Shown here: one piece after another, positions 7,725 through 15,730 of the stretch | Numbering within the stretch: the stretch's first letter is position 1 | Layout: each line of letters begins with the position of its first letter | NCBI RefSeq assembly: GCF_011806565.1 | Contig: NZ_JAATOP010000001.1 | Coordinates: forward strand, 434,001 to 498,000 | DNA length: 64,000 nucleotides | From: Marivivens donghaensis | GTDB taxonomy: Bacteria; Pseudomonadota; Alphaproteobacteria; Rhodobacterales; Rhodobacteraceae | Direction of reading: 5' to 3' | Notes under the pieces: generated by a model | Database searches by the model: none | What the model saw: only the letters and a program-made list of their open reading frames with translations | What the model was told of the DNA's origin: nothing | Made by a program: the position numbers and the translations under genes

Positions 7725-10485
7725 ACTGGAACATATCCGAAGTGAGCTCATTGCTCTGGATACCCCAGATGATCACGCGGTCGTCGCCGACGTTGACGAT
7801 GACACGGTTGTTCGTCGTGTCGTCCTGTAGCGTCGCGTTGGCCATCAGGGTGTCGTAGTCATCGATACCGTCGAATAGCACAACGACGTTGTCGCCCTCG
7901 GCAGCCGCGAAATCGCGGATCTGGTTGGTTTCGTCACCATCGGCAAACACGAACATGTCCGCGCCCGCATCACCGTAGGCTTGGTCATTGCCAGACCCGA
8001 AGATGATGTAGTCGTCACCCGCGCCGCCGAACAGACGGTCGATATCGGCGCCGCCGTCCAGCATGTCGTTACCGCCTTCGCCGTAGAGCCAGTCGATACC
8101 TTCGTAGCCGCGGATGATGTTGTCGCCGTCGTTGCCCTCGATGTTGTTGTTGAGGTCATTGCCGTTCGCGTCAAAGTCCGCCTCGCCATCAAAGTAGATG
8201 CGCAGGATGTCGTCGGCCATGTTGAAGGTCAGGCCCATGCTGCTGTCACCCTTGATGTGCAGCGAGTCCGTGTCGATGTAGACGCCACCCATCTGCTCCC
8301 ACATGTTCAAGCTCAGAATCTCCATGCCGCGGTGCGAGGACGCGTCATCCAGTGCGGAACGCAGGTCGATGTATTCACCGCGAAGGCTGCTGTAGGTGCT
8401 GTCGTCATAGATGACGACGGTCGGCTCGGATTCCTCGACCGTGAGGTTGTAGACAACGGTTTCGCTGTCCAGCTCGCCGTCCGAAGCGAAGATGTGAACC
8501 TCGTACTCGCCCGCATCCGCGAGGGTCGGGTCGATCGTCAGTTTGTCGCCGTCGATTTCACCGAAGTAATGACCGCGCGAGCCGTTCGCACCGTAGATGT
8601 GGACGTAGTAGCTGAGCGCGTCGCCTTCGGCATCGGAGAAGCCATCACTCAAGTAGATGCTGTCCGAGTAGCCTTCGCCGATGGTCCAGTACTGGTTGTC
8701 GAGCGCCATGGTCTGACCCGGGCTCGGATCGGGATCACCCCACGCGTAGACGTCCTCGCTGTTGTCTTCCGGCGTGATGTCGAACACGGGAGCCGTGTCG
8801 CCGGTCGCGGTGCTGCCCGGATTTTCGCGCTCTGCCAGAATGTCCATGTAGGCGTCGAAATAGCGGTGGCCGAATTCGACCAGACCTTCGCCGTCAAAGT
8901 GGATGTTGTTCGTGCCGAAGGTGCTGATACCGACCGAGGACACAAAACCGAGGTTCGGGTCCGTCTCGGTCGTCTCGATGTTCTGGAGGGCTTCGTTCAT
9001 GTGATAGTTGTCGCCCTTGCGCGACAGTTCACCGGCGAGAAACGCGAGGTCTTCGCCGCCCCATTGGGTGCCGCGGACCTGTGCGACGAACTCCATGAAT
9101 TCCTGTTCGTATTGCGCGGGGTCCATGGTGAAATCGGACTCGCCCTGATGCCAGATGAAGAGGTCGGCCTTGTCCTGATCGATGGCGGTCAGCGCGTTCT
9201 CGACCTCGGTGTTCAGGTCACGCCACAGCGCACCTGCTTCGGGATCGGCCTCGTCTTCGTTCCACATGGACATCGTGGTGCCCGGAACGGCGTGGGTCAC
9301 GACGAGAACGGGGCGGTCGAGCTCTGCCGCCAGATCGTTGGCGAGCGGGAAGTAGAGGTTATTGTAGGTGGTGCCTTCGGGCTTGATGCCCGTGCCGCCC
9401 GCAGGCGCCGCGTCGTAGTCGGCCACAACGATTTCGCCGTTGATGTAGTCGTATGCCATCACGTTCGGGTCGATGGTCGTGTCGCCGCCTTGGCCCGAGC
9501 CGAACATGTTCGACTGTCCGCCAGCCACGAGCACGAAGTAGTCGGGCGACCACCATTGACCGTTGCTGTCCTGATATTTGTAGTCGGCGTGGAGCGGTTC
9601 GTCGTCGCGCAGAATGTATGTCGTGCCTGCGATGTCGACCTCGGTCGCGCTGGTGTCGAGGCCGGTGTCGAGGAACTCTGCAAAGGTGACGAAGCTGCCG
9701 CCGTTGATCGCAGTGTCAGCTTCGGTCACGAAGGTCGTCGACGCTTGGACATCGGCGAGCGACGTGTTCTGCACGATGATCTGCGCCGTGCCGTCCTTGA
9801 TGGTGACATGGCCGCTGGCCTCCGTCACGGCGCCTGCGGCCATCAGATCGTCGAACGAGGTGTAGGTGCCTTCCAGTTCGATGCTGTCGCCTTCGGTTGC
9901 GTCGAAATCCTTAATGTAGGACTTGCCGTTGGCATCCAGCGCGAAGTGGAACGTGTCAGCACCATTTTCGCCGTAGAGGAAATCGGTGCCGTCACCTGCA
10001 AAGAGATGGTCGTCGCCGTCGCCGCCGTTCAGAATGTCCGAGCCTGCACCGCCGAAGAGGCTGTCGTTATCCTGATTGCCGAACAGGCGGTCGTTGCCGT
10101 CACCGCCCACAAGAACGTCATCACCGCTGCGACCGACGAGACTGATGCCGCCATCCCCTGCGGTCATCGTGTTGTCGCCGTTGCTGCCGTAGAATTTGCC
10201 GTTCGTATCGCCACCGATGATGGTGGAGTTGCCGTCGCCTTCGAGACGGAAATCGGTGATGCCTTCGGCGAGGCGGAAAATGTCGCCTTCCTGGCTATTG
10301 ATGAACATCAAATCGTCATATTCGATGTCCACGATGCCCAGAGGTTCGTAGTCTGCCGGGAAGCGGAGCGCGTAACCGGTCTGGAGGGCGGCCTTCGCTT
10401 CGTCGTATGTTTCATAAACGCCTACGACTGTCTGCGAGGCAAAGTCCGAGTAGACGACAAAATTGTCGTGGGTGGCTGGAAGCAA
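7684..10485 (-). CDS. RTX (hemolysin-type calcium-binding) protein with SASA/CE6-type acetylesterase domain
   Basis: 933 residues from a TTG start at 10485, supported by a GGAG box about 8 nt upstream. Two glycine/aspartate nonapeptide RTX blocks (about 118-175 and 783-845) flank a SASA-type esterase domain. The esterase shows the nucleophile box AGGQSNMFG (321-329, Ser325), IWHQGESD (444-451) and the catalytic-His region NNIHFDGEG (526-534). A cadherin/Ig-like module follows at about 565-685. No signal peptide is seen; RTX repeats with an uncleaved C-terminus point to type I secretion, although no secretion ATPase gene is nearby. It probably deacetylates extracellular polysaccharide or sialic-acid-like glycans, substrate unknown. 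The 3' end overlaps the convergent LacI gene by 41 nt. Confidence 0.85.
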   Translation of the reverse strand: MLPATHDNFVVYSDFASQTVVGVYETYDEAKAALQTGYALRFPADYEPLGIVDIEYDDLMFINSQEGDIFRLAEGITDFRLEGDGNSTIIGGDTNGKFYGSNGDNTMTAGDGGISLVGRSGDDVLVGGDGNDRLFGNQDNDSLFGGAGSDILNGGDGDDHLFAGDGTDFLYGENGADTFHFALDANGKSYIKDFDATEGDSIELEGTYTSFDDLMAAGAVTEASGHVTIKDGTAQIIVQNTSLADVQASTTFVTEADTAINGGSFVTFAEFLDTGLDTSATEVDIAGTTYILRDDEPLHADYKYQDSNGQWWSPDYFVLVAGGQSNMFGSGQGGDTTIDPNVMAYDYINGEIVVADYDAAPAGGTGIKPEGTTYNNLYFPLANDLAAELDRPVLVVTHAVPGTTMSMWNEDEADPEAGALWRDLNTEVENALTAIDQDKADLFIWHQGESDFTMDPAQYEQEFMEFVAQVRGTQWGGEDLAFLAGELSRKGDNYHMNEALQNIETTETDPNLGFVSSVGISTFGTNNIHFDGEGLVEFGHRYFDAYMDILAERENPGSTATGDTAPVFDITPEDNSEDVYAWGDPDPSPGQTMALDNQYWTIGEGYSDSIYLSDGFSDAEGDALSYYVHIYGANGSRGHYFGEIDGDKLTIDPTLADAGEYEVHIFASDGELDSETVVYNLTVEESEPTVVIYDDSTYSSLRGEYIDLRSALDDASSHRGMEILSLNMWEQMGGVYIDTDSLHIKGDSSMGLTFNMADDILRIYFDGEADFDANGNDLNNNIEGNDGDNIIRGYEGIDWLYGEGGNDMLDGGADIDRLFGGAGDDYIIFGSGNDQAYGDAGADMFVFADGDETNQIRDFAAAEGDNVVVLFDGIDDYDTLMANATLQDDTTNNRVIVNVGDDRVIIWGIQSNELTSDMFQFTDQAAAYDSTIA

Positions 10486-10914
10486 AATGTTCTCCGAGAT
10501 GTAAAAAGCGTGCGGGAAAATCGCGTTTAAAAATCAACCGTAAAGAATGTCGGTTCGCTAACTTTAGGTTGTATCGACCCGCTGGCAACGTCTTCAAGGG
10601 TGCGCCTTCAAACTTCCCGATGTGCGCATTTGTTGTTCGGACTTAGCCAATCTGCACGAAGGCCCGACATATCAACGCTTTGCTGGCATTCCATTCACAC
10701 GTGTATTAGGTGCGAAAATATTCTCGCGAGATAGAGATGCTATCCGGACTTTCCATATTTGGTTGTCATGCTAAAAGTTTACGCGAGATGCGAGTTTACC
10801 CAGAGGTTAGCCGTGGGCTAATTTGATTTGAGGTAAAGCGTTATTCCCTCCCACATGCTGAAATGACATCGCATCTGTTGGTGCGCGTGGCCATTAGTCA
10901 TTCGAGGGTTTGAT
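10486..10914. other. 429-nt divergent intergenic region between RTX esterase and RidA genes
   Basis: No convincing ORF or RNA gene is seen. The stretch is more AT-rich than its surroundings and must hold promoters for both divergent genes. It contains the perfect inverted repeat TTAGCC-GTG-GGCTAA (10807-10821) and a direct repeat of GTTTAC flanking GCGAGATGCGA (about 10778-10800). A GAGGG ribosome-binding site lies about 7 nt before the ATG at 10915. Confidence 0.6.
10807..10821. promoter_or_regulatory. Inverted repeat upstream of ridA-like gene
   Basis: TTAGCC-GTG-GGCTAA, perfect 6-bp arms with a 3-nt spacer, 94 nt upstream of the RidA start. Its size fits an operator of a dimeric regulator, possibly the LysR protein encoded at 12080. 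No partner site was found, so function is unproven. Confidence 0.3.
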
Positions 10915-11337
10915 ATGAAACATAAACGAATTCGTCCTTTCAATACGAAGGACACCTATCCGGAGCAAAACCTCGATAACGACCTTGCGCAGGCTGTCGT
11001 CACGCACGGAGGGCAAACCGTCTGGATGCGTGGGCAATGTCCGCAGAACCTCGACGATGCCAAGAATATCGACAGCCACGATCCGGTCGTGCAGACCCAC
11101 AAGGTCATGCAGAATATCCGCCAGCTAATCGAAGAGGCGGGCGGAGAGATGGAGCATCTCGTGAAAGTGGTCGTCTATATTACCGACGTCCGTCACCGCG
11201 AGGCCGTGTACCGGACGATGGGCGAGTATATCAAAGGCGTGCATCCTGTCTCGACCGGGCTGGTTGTGTCCGCTCTGGCGCGGCCCGAATGGCTGGTCGA
11301 GATCGATGCGACCGCAGTGATCCCGGATCCGCTATGA
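10915..11337 (+). CDS. RidA/YjgF/UK114 family protein
   Basis: 140 residues, the family's usual length. It keeps the RidA core: the N-terminal beta region, the stretch HLVKVVVYITDVRHREAVYRTMGEY, and the C-terminal PEWLVEIDATAVIP, in which the usual lineage of an R/P-containing motif before E-ID-A is seen as LARPEWLVEIDATA. RidA proteins are cytosolic trimers that deaminate reactive 2-aminoacrylate/imine intermediates from PLP enzymes and amine oxidation. The stop codon overlaps the start of a DUF1028 gene (ATGA), a pairing known from amine and amide catabolism loci. The exact substrate here is unknown. Confidence 0.92.
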   Translation: MKHKRIRPFNTKDTYPEQNLDNDLAQAVVTHGGQTVWMRGQCPQNLDDAKNIDSHDPVVQTHKVMQNIRQLIEEAGGEMEHLVKVVVYITDVRHREAVYRTMGEYIKGVHPVSTGLVVSALARPEWLVEIDATAVIPDPL

Positions 11338-12008
11338 CATTCTCGATCGTCGCCCGCTGCGCAGAAACAGGGATGTTTGGTGTCGGCATCTCGTCGTCCT
11401 CTCCGGCTGTTGCAGCCCGCTGTGCCTTCGCGCGGGCGGGGGTTGGGGCAGTCGCGACCCAGAACATCACCGATCCGCGTCTGGGACCGCTCGCGCTGAG
11501 CCACATGCAGCGCGGATTGGGCGCTGAAGCGGCTATCGAGGAAGTCCGCAAGTTCGGTCGTAATATCGAGTACCGTCAGGTACTCGCCATCGGCGCTGAT
11601 GGCAGCGCATTTGTTCATTCCGGCGAGGAAGCATTGGGCATCTTCGGCCATGCCATTGGCAATGATGTCGCCGCTGGTGGCAATCTGCTGGACAACGCTG
11701 GTATTCCTGCCGCGATGGTTTCGGCGTTCGAACAGTCCGAGGGCCACTTGGGCGACCGCATCCTCACTGCGCTTTGTGCGGGGCGCGATGCAGGTGGCGA
11801 GGCCGGACCCATCCATTCTGCTGGCATCCTTCTGGTCGACAAACAAAGCTGGCCCTATGCCGAACTGCGTTGTGATTGGACCGAGGGGTGTCCAATCGAC
11901 GACGTGAGCGCGGCGTGGAATGTCTACAAGCCGCAAGCTGATGATTACGTCACCCGCGCCCTCGATCCGACCGTTGCGCCGTCTTATGGCGTGCCGGGCG
12001 ACGAATAG
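11334..12008 (+). CDS. DUF1028 family (Ntn-hydrolase-like) protein
   Basis: 224 residues from the ATG at 11334, which overlaps the ridA stop. An in-frame upstream extension to 11037 would run across ridA and is rejected. The N-terminus MTFSIVARCAETGMFGVGISSSSPAV and the GA-VATQNITDPRLGP box are characteristic of DUF1028, a family whose fold resembles N-terminal-nucleophile hydrolases and which has no firmly assigned reaction. Neighbours (RidA, ArgE-like deacetylase) suggest a role in breaking down an amine or N-acyl compound. Start assignment is supported by translational coupling. Confidence 0.88.
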   Translation: MTFSIVARCAETGMFGVGISSSSPAVAARCAFARAGVGAVATQNITDPRLGPLALSHMQRGLGAEAAIEEVRKFGRNIEYRQVLAIGADGSAFVHSGEEALGIFGHAIGNDVAAGGNLLDNAGIPAAMVSAFEQSEGHLGDRILTALCAGRDAGGEAGPIHSAGILLVDKQSWPYAELRCDWTEGCPIDDVSAAWNVYKPQADDYVTRALDPTVAPSYGVPGDE

Positions 12009-12079
12009 TTGTAGTTGATTTATTTACGATTTTCGCTCAACTGTTAGTAAGGTTGGGACTCTTGATTGGGAAATTTTAA

Positions 12080-13012
12080 ATGCTGCGATTTACAATGCGG
12101 CAGCTTGAGTACTTTGTCGCGGTTGGCGATTGCGGAAGCGTTACGCTGGCTGCTGAAAAAGTAAACGTTTCAGCACCTTCGGTCAGTTCGGCAATCTCAC
12201 AGCTTGAGGCGGAATTGGGTCTGCCTCTGTTTGTGCGCAGACACGCGCAAGGGTTGTCACTGACCACCGGCGGAAAAGCGCTTTTTGCGCAAGCACAGGT
12301 GGTGCTGCGCGAGGCAGACAAGATGGTGCACATCGCTGGCGACATCAGCGGGGAAATGCGCGGGCCGCTCACCGTGGGCGGTATGGTCAGCTTTGCACAG
12401 GTGGTGCTGCCTGCGATGCGCCGTGCCTATGAGGCCGTCGCGCCGGAGGTGAAGTTCTCCCAGATCGAGCTGGATCAGAACGGGATATTTTCGGCCCTGC
12501 GCCGTGCAGAGATCGACATCGCGCTGAGCTACGACCTTGGCATTCCGCCGGACATGGACTTCATCCCGCTCATCGGAATGCCTGCGTACGTCATGGTTTC
12601 CGGTGGCAGCCCGCTTGCCTCGCGCAGCAGCGTCGCGCCCGAAGAGCTCGTGTCGCTGCCGATGGTGCTGCTCGATCTGCCCTATAGCGCCGACTATTTT
12701 CTGTCATTCTTCGAACATCTTCCCGAGCGCCCGACCATTGTCGAGCGCACCCGCGATATCGCAGTTCTGCGCAGCCTTGTGGGGCACGACTTCGGCTTTG
12801 GTCTCGTCAATATGCGGCCGCTGAACGATCTGTCGCCCGATGGAAAGCCGCTGGCATTCGTGCCGCTGGAAACGGATCTGCCCACTTTGCAGATGGGTCT
12901 TTCGATGATGAAAGGCGCGGACAGCACGCAGGTGGTCAAGCACTTCGTCAACTTCGCCAAGGAATGGACGACCGAAGGCCGTATGCCGCGCGTGATGCCG
13001 GAGAAGAAGTAA
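12080..13012 (+). CDS. LysR-family transcriptional regulator
   Basis: 310 residues. The winged HTH lies at the N-terminus (MRQLEYFVAVGDCGSVTLAAEKVNVSAPSVSSAISQLEAELG), followed by a LysR effector-binding domain. The start at 12080 gives five residues before the conserved MRQLEYF; an internal ATG there is an alternative. It is the third gene in the RidA-DUF1028 direction, and its stop overlaps the argE-like start (TAATG), so it is cotranscribed with the deacetylase. It probably controls this cluster, either from the 71-nt gap before it or from the region before ridA. Confidence 0.92.
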   Translation: MLRFTMRQLEYFVAVGDCGSVTLAAEKVNVSAPSVSSAISQLEAELGLPLFVRRHAQGLSLTTGGKALFAQAQVVLREADKMVHIAGDISGEMRGPLTVGGMVSFAQVVLPAMRRAYEAVAPEVKFSQIELDQNGIFSALRRAEIDIALSYDLGIPPDMDFIPLIGMPAYVMVSGGSPLASRSSVAPEELVSLPMVLLDLPYSADYFLSFFEHLPERPTIVERTRDIAVLRSLVGHDFGFGLVNMRPLNDLSPDGKPLAFVPLETDLPTLQMGLSMMKGADSTQVVKHFVNFAKEWTTEGRMPRVMPEKK

Positions 13013-14148
13013 TGGACACCATCGCGCTGCTCGAAAAACTCATCGCGTTCGAGACGGTCAGTGCGAAGTCCAACTTGCCTCTGATCGACTTTGTGGACGA
13101 ATTCCTGAGGTCGCGTGGATGGACGGTCGACCGGATCGAAGATGGCGAAAAGGCGGGACTGTTCTGCACCCTCGGACCTATCGCATCGGGCGGCATCATC
13201 CTGTCCGCCCATTCCGACGTCGTGCCGACAGATGGCCAGAACTGGACCAAAGAGGCGTTCCAAGCGACGCGGCAGGACGGCCGGATTTACGGACGCGGCG
13301 CAACGGATATGAAGGGCTTTCTCGCCGCCATGCTCGCGCTCGCTGGCCGCGTGAAAGCCGAATACCTGCAGGCGCCGCTGATGCTCTCTATTTCCTATGA
13401 CGAAGAAGTTGGCTGCGTCGGGATGCAGAACATGATTGCCCACCTGCCGGATCATTTCAAAAGTGCTGCGCTTTGCATTGTTGGCGAGCCGACCGAGATG
13501 AAAGTGGCCATCGGTCATAAAGGTAAATCGGCGATGAAGGCGGTTTGTACGGGGCAGGCGGGGCATAGCTCGCTCGCGCCGAAGTTCGTCAACGCGGTGC
13601 AAGTCGCGGCTGCCTTTGCGCGTGAGCTGGATGTGCTCCAAACCCGCATGGCCGACAGGGGCGCTCACGACGAAGCCTACGACATTCCCTATTCGACCTT
13701 TCACGTTGGCAGCATTACCGGCGGCTCTGCGTTGAATATCGTGCCTGATCGTGCGGAGGTTCTTTTCGAATTCCGCCATCTCGCTGCTGACAAGCCCGAA
13801 GACCTGCTGTCATCGATAGACGCCGCGGCTGCCAAGGCGCTTGCCGGTTTCAAGAACGGCGCGGGGATCGAGATCGAGGTTTTCAACAGCTACCCCGGAT
13901 TTGACGCGGCCCCCGAAAGCGTTGGAGTCCAGCGCGCCTTTGCGCTCGCGGAGAATGCCAACCCCGTCAAAGTCGCATTCGGCACAGAGGCGGGCTTCTT
14001 TGCCCAGCTCGGCATTCCGACCGTGGTTTGCGGTCCGGGGTCGATGAGCGCGCAGGGCCACAAACCGGACGAGTACATCGAGGAAAGCCAGCTCGCCGCC
14101 TGCGATGACATGTTGGGCCGCGTCTTGGAAGCGTTGCAGCTTAGCTAG
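13012..14148 (+). CDS. argE: Acetylornithine deacetylase-like M20 family metallohydrolase
   Basis: 378 residues from the ATG at 13012. Di-zinc ligands of the M20/ArgE family are visible: His67 and catalytic Asp69 in SAHSDVVP (65-72), Asp99 in GATDMKG, general base Glu131 and ligand Glu132 in YDEEVG, Glu159 in GEPT, and a C-terminal His in SAQGHKPDEY. The dimerisation lid domain lies between. Close resemblance to ArgE proteins suggests N-acetylornithine or another N-acyl amino acid. Its operon partners (LysR, RidA, DUF1028) argue for a catabolic deacylase rather than arginine synthesis. The 3' end overlaps the convergent monooxygenase gene by 8 nt. Confidence 0.88.
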   Translation: MDTIALLEKLIAFETVSAKSNLPLIDFVDEFLRSRGWTVDRIEDGEKAGLFCTLGPIASGGIILSAHSDVVPTDGQNWTKEAFQATRQDGRIYGRGATDMKGFLAAMLALAGRVKAEYLQAPLMLSISYDEEVGCVGMQNMIAHLPDHFKSAALCIVGEPTEMKVAIGHKGKSAMKAVCTGQAGHSSLAPKFVNAVQVAAAFARELDVLQTRMADRGAHDEAYDIPYSTFHVGSITGGSALNIVPDRAEVLFEFRHLAADKPEDLLSSIDAAAAKALAGFKNGAGIEIEVFNSYPGFDAAPESVGVQRAFALAENANPVKVAFGTEAGFFAQLGIPTVVCGPGSMSAQGHKPDEYIEESQLAACDDMLGRVLEALQLS

Positions 14149-15355
14149 TTGCGATGTGGTCTGCGACGAATTTCGCGTCGTGCCAGACACCCCAGATGAA
14201 TGACGATCCCCGACGCGAAAGCCACGGCAGTCCGAGGTAGTAAAGGCCATCGACGGCCCCGATCCCGCGGTGGTGCAGCGGCTTTCCATCGGCAAGCGCA
14301 CCATCGACTTGGAGCCAGCTGAAATCCTGCGTGTATCCGGTCGCCCAGATGACCGTTCCGATATTCTCTTCGCTAAGCGACAGCGTACGGATCGGATTGG
14401 TCGCCGCATCAGGCAGCGGGCCGATATCGTGCGCTTCGGGTTCCGGCGGCAAATTCAGACTGTGATCGGCGACATAGGCGTCGGCTTCACGCAATACCGA
14501 AAGGTAGTTTGCATCGCCGTTTCGAATATTCGCGGCGAGGTCATCGGCAAATCGCACCTCGTCACCTTCGCATCCGTCGGTACGTCCGACGAGGGTGATA
14601 CCCAGCTCCGCCAGTTTGCGGAAATCGACCGTGTGACCGCCGTTCGCACCGCTGACAGCGATGGTCACATGCTCGCGGCCCGCACCTGGTGTGGTCATAT
14701 CCCACTTGCCAAGCACGCCCAGCCACCAGACGAAATCCTTTCCGCGATAGCTGCGGGGCGGGCGATCATGCGGGCCAACCGACAGGAATACTTTCCGGCC
14801 CGCGCGGGCCAGTTCTTCGGCAATCTGCACGCCAGAAGAGCCTGCGCCGATTACCATGACCGCCCCTTCGGCTAGCTCGGCGGGATTGCGGTAGGCGGCG
14901 GAGTGAATCTGATGAGCCGCTCCGGACGGGATGAGGTCAGGAAAGACAGGCTTCTGGAACGGTCCGGTGGCCGCGATCACATGGCGCGCTTGGTAGGTGT
15001 TCTTGGAGGTTTCAACAATGAAATGCTCGCCGTCTTTCGTAACGCGCTGCACCTCGACACCAGAGCGGATCGGGGCATCAAAACGCGCGGCATACTCTTC
15101 GAAATACCGCACGACTTCGTCCTTGCCGGGGAAACCGTTCGCGGATGTTTCGGGGAAGATCATATTCGGAAAGCGATCATGCCAAGCAGGACCGTTGGCG
15201 ACCAGCGAGTCCCAGCGGCCAGTGCGCCACTTCTCCGCGATGCGGTCCTTTTCCAGCACGATGTGCGGGATGTCGTGGGCCGTCAGGTGTTCGGACGCGG
15301 CGATGCCCGCCTGTCCGGCGCCAATGACAACGGTATCAATAGTGCACGTATTCAT
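14141..15355 (-). CDS. FAD/NAD(P)-dependent monooxygenase (CzcO/FMO-like flavoprotein)
   Basis: 404 residues from the ATG at 15355 (MNTCTIDTVVIGAGQAG), which has a GGAG box 5 nt upstream. An in-frame ATG at 15391 adds 12 residues and is less likely. The FAD-binding GxGxxG is GAGQAG (12-17), and a second Rossmann motif, VIGAGSSGVQIAEELARAG, near residue 170 binds NAD(P)H. The FMO/BVMO-like RWDSL and FPGKDEVVRYFEEYA regions are present, and WATGYTQDFSWL is the C-terminal FAD motif. These enzymes oxygenate N- or S-containing or ketone substrates. The substrate is unknown; it may belong with the neighbouring RidA/ArgE genes although it is on the opposite strand. Confidence 0.88.
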   Translation of the reverse strand: MNTCTIDTVVIGAGQAGIAASEHLTAHDIPHIVLEKDRIAEKWRTGRWDSLVANGPAWHDRFPNMIFPETSANGFPGKDEVVRYFEEYAARFDAPIRSGVEVQRVTKDGEHFIVETSKNTYQARHVIAATGPFQKPVFPDLIPSGAAHQIHSAAYRNPAELAEGAVMVIGAGSSGVQIAEELARAGRKVFLSVGPHDRPPRSYRGKDFVWWLGVLGKWDMTTPGAGREHVTIAVSGANGGHTVDFRKLAELGITLVGRTDGCEGDEVRFADDLAANIRNGDANYLSVLREADAYVADHSLNLPPEPEAHDIGPLPDAATNPIRTLSLSEENIGTVIWATGYTQDFSWLQVDGALADGKPLHHRGIGAVDGLYYLGLPWLSRRGSSFIWGVWHDAKFVADHIATS

Positions 15356-15730
15356 AGTCGCTCCAGTCCCCTCAACTTGGGGGTCACTCATCCTATACGA
15401 CCAGCAAAAAACTACGGGAACAACGGTTTGGCTAACCCGAGGTTGGGGCGAAGCTAAATTTTCTGCCCGACCGGCGCTTCTGGCGGGCGCGGCGCACCAA
15501 GCAAAAGTTCAATCGCGGATGAGAATCTTGGTTGTGCGGTTTGGTTTTTTGGGGTCGGAACTTTCGTTCTCGCGTCCAATTTCAGCCTTAATAACGAGCT
15601 AACTTCGCGTCACCTTCGCGTAAAAAGTTAACCGTTTGTTAAAATTCTCGTCAGTGTAAGCGGAGTGTTAAGCGCAAGTTACAAACTTCCTTAACGTGTG
15701 CTGATGACCAAGCTCATTTTGGAGACAGCT
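15356..15730. other. 375-nt divergent intergenic region upstream of the exeM-like nuclease
   Basis: No gene is supported here. The right half is AT-rich and holds three TTAA-type CtrA-like sites spaced at exactly 40 nt (listed separately). The sequence also has a direct repeat TTCGCGT (about 15604-15620). A GGAG site at 15721 serves the nuclease start at 15731. The left part (15361-15500) shows nothing recognisable beyond the expected promoter of the minus-strand monooxygenase. Confidence 0.6.
15588..15682 (+). promoter_or_regulatory. Three CtrA-like binding sites at exact 40-nt spacing
   Basis: The CtrA full site is TTAA-N7-TTAA. A perfect copy is at 15628-15642 (TTAA-CCGTTTG-TTAA). Single-mismatch copies lie at 15588-15602 (TTAA-TAACGAG-CTAA) and 15668-15682 (TTAA-GCGCAAG-TTAC). 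Start positions 15588, 15628 and 15668 are each 40 nt apart, close to four helical turns, so bound dimers would lie on one face. All are 49-143 nt upstream of the nuclease start codon. Confidence 0.6.

Noticed and set aside
7981-10530. 849-codon plus-strand ORF antisense to the RTX gene
   Set aside because: Repetitive Val/Ala/Asp composition mirrors the RTX repeats read backwards; no domain, and the minus-strand protein has intact catalytic motifs.
10807-10821. TTAG-N7-CTAA read as a CtrA site
   Set aside because: Two mismatches to TTAA-N7-TTAA and no neighbouring copies, unlike the 15588-15682 array; treated as a plain inverted repeat.
15698-15730. GTG start upstream of the nuclease ATG
   Set aside because: No ribosome-binding site; the ATG at 15731 has GGAG 7 nt upstream.
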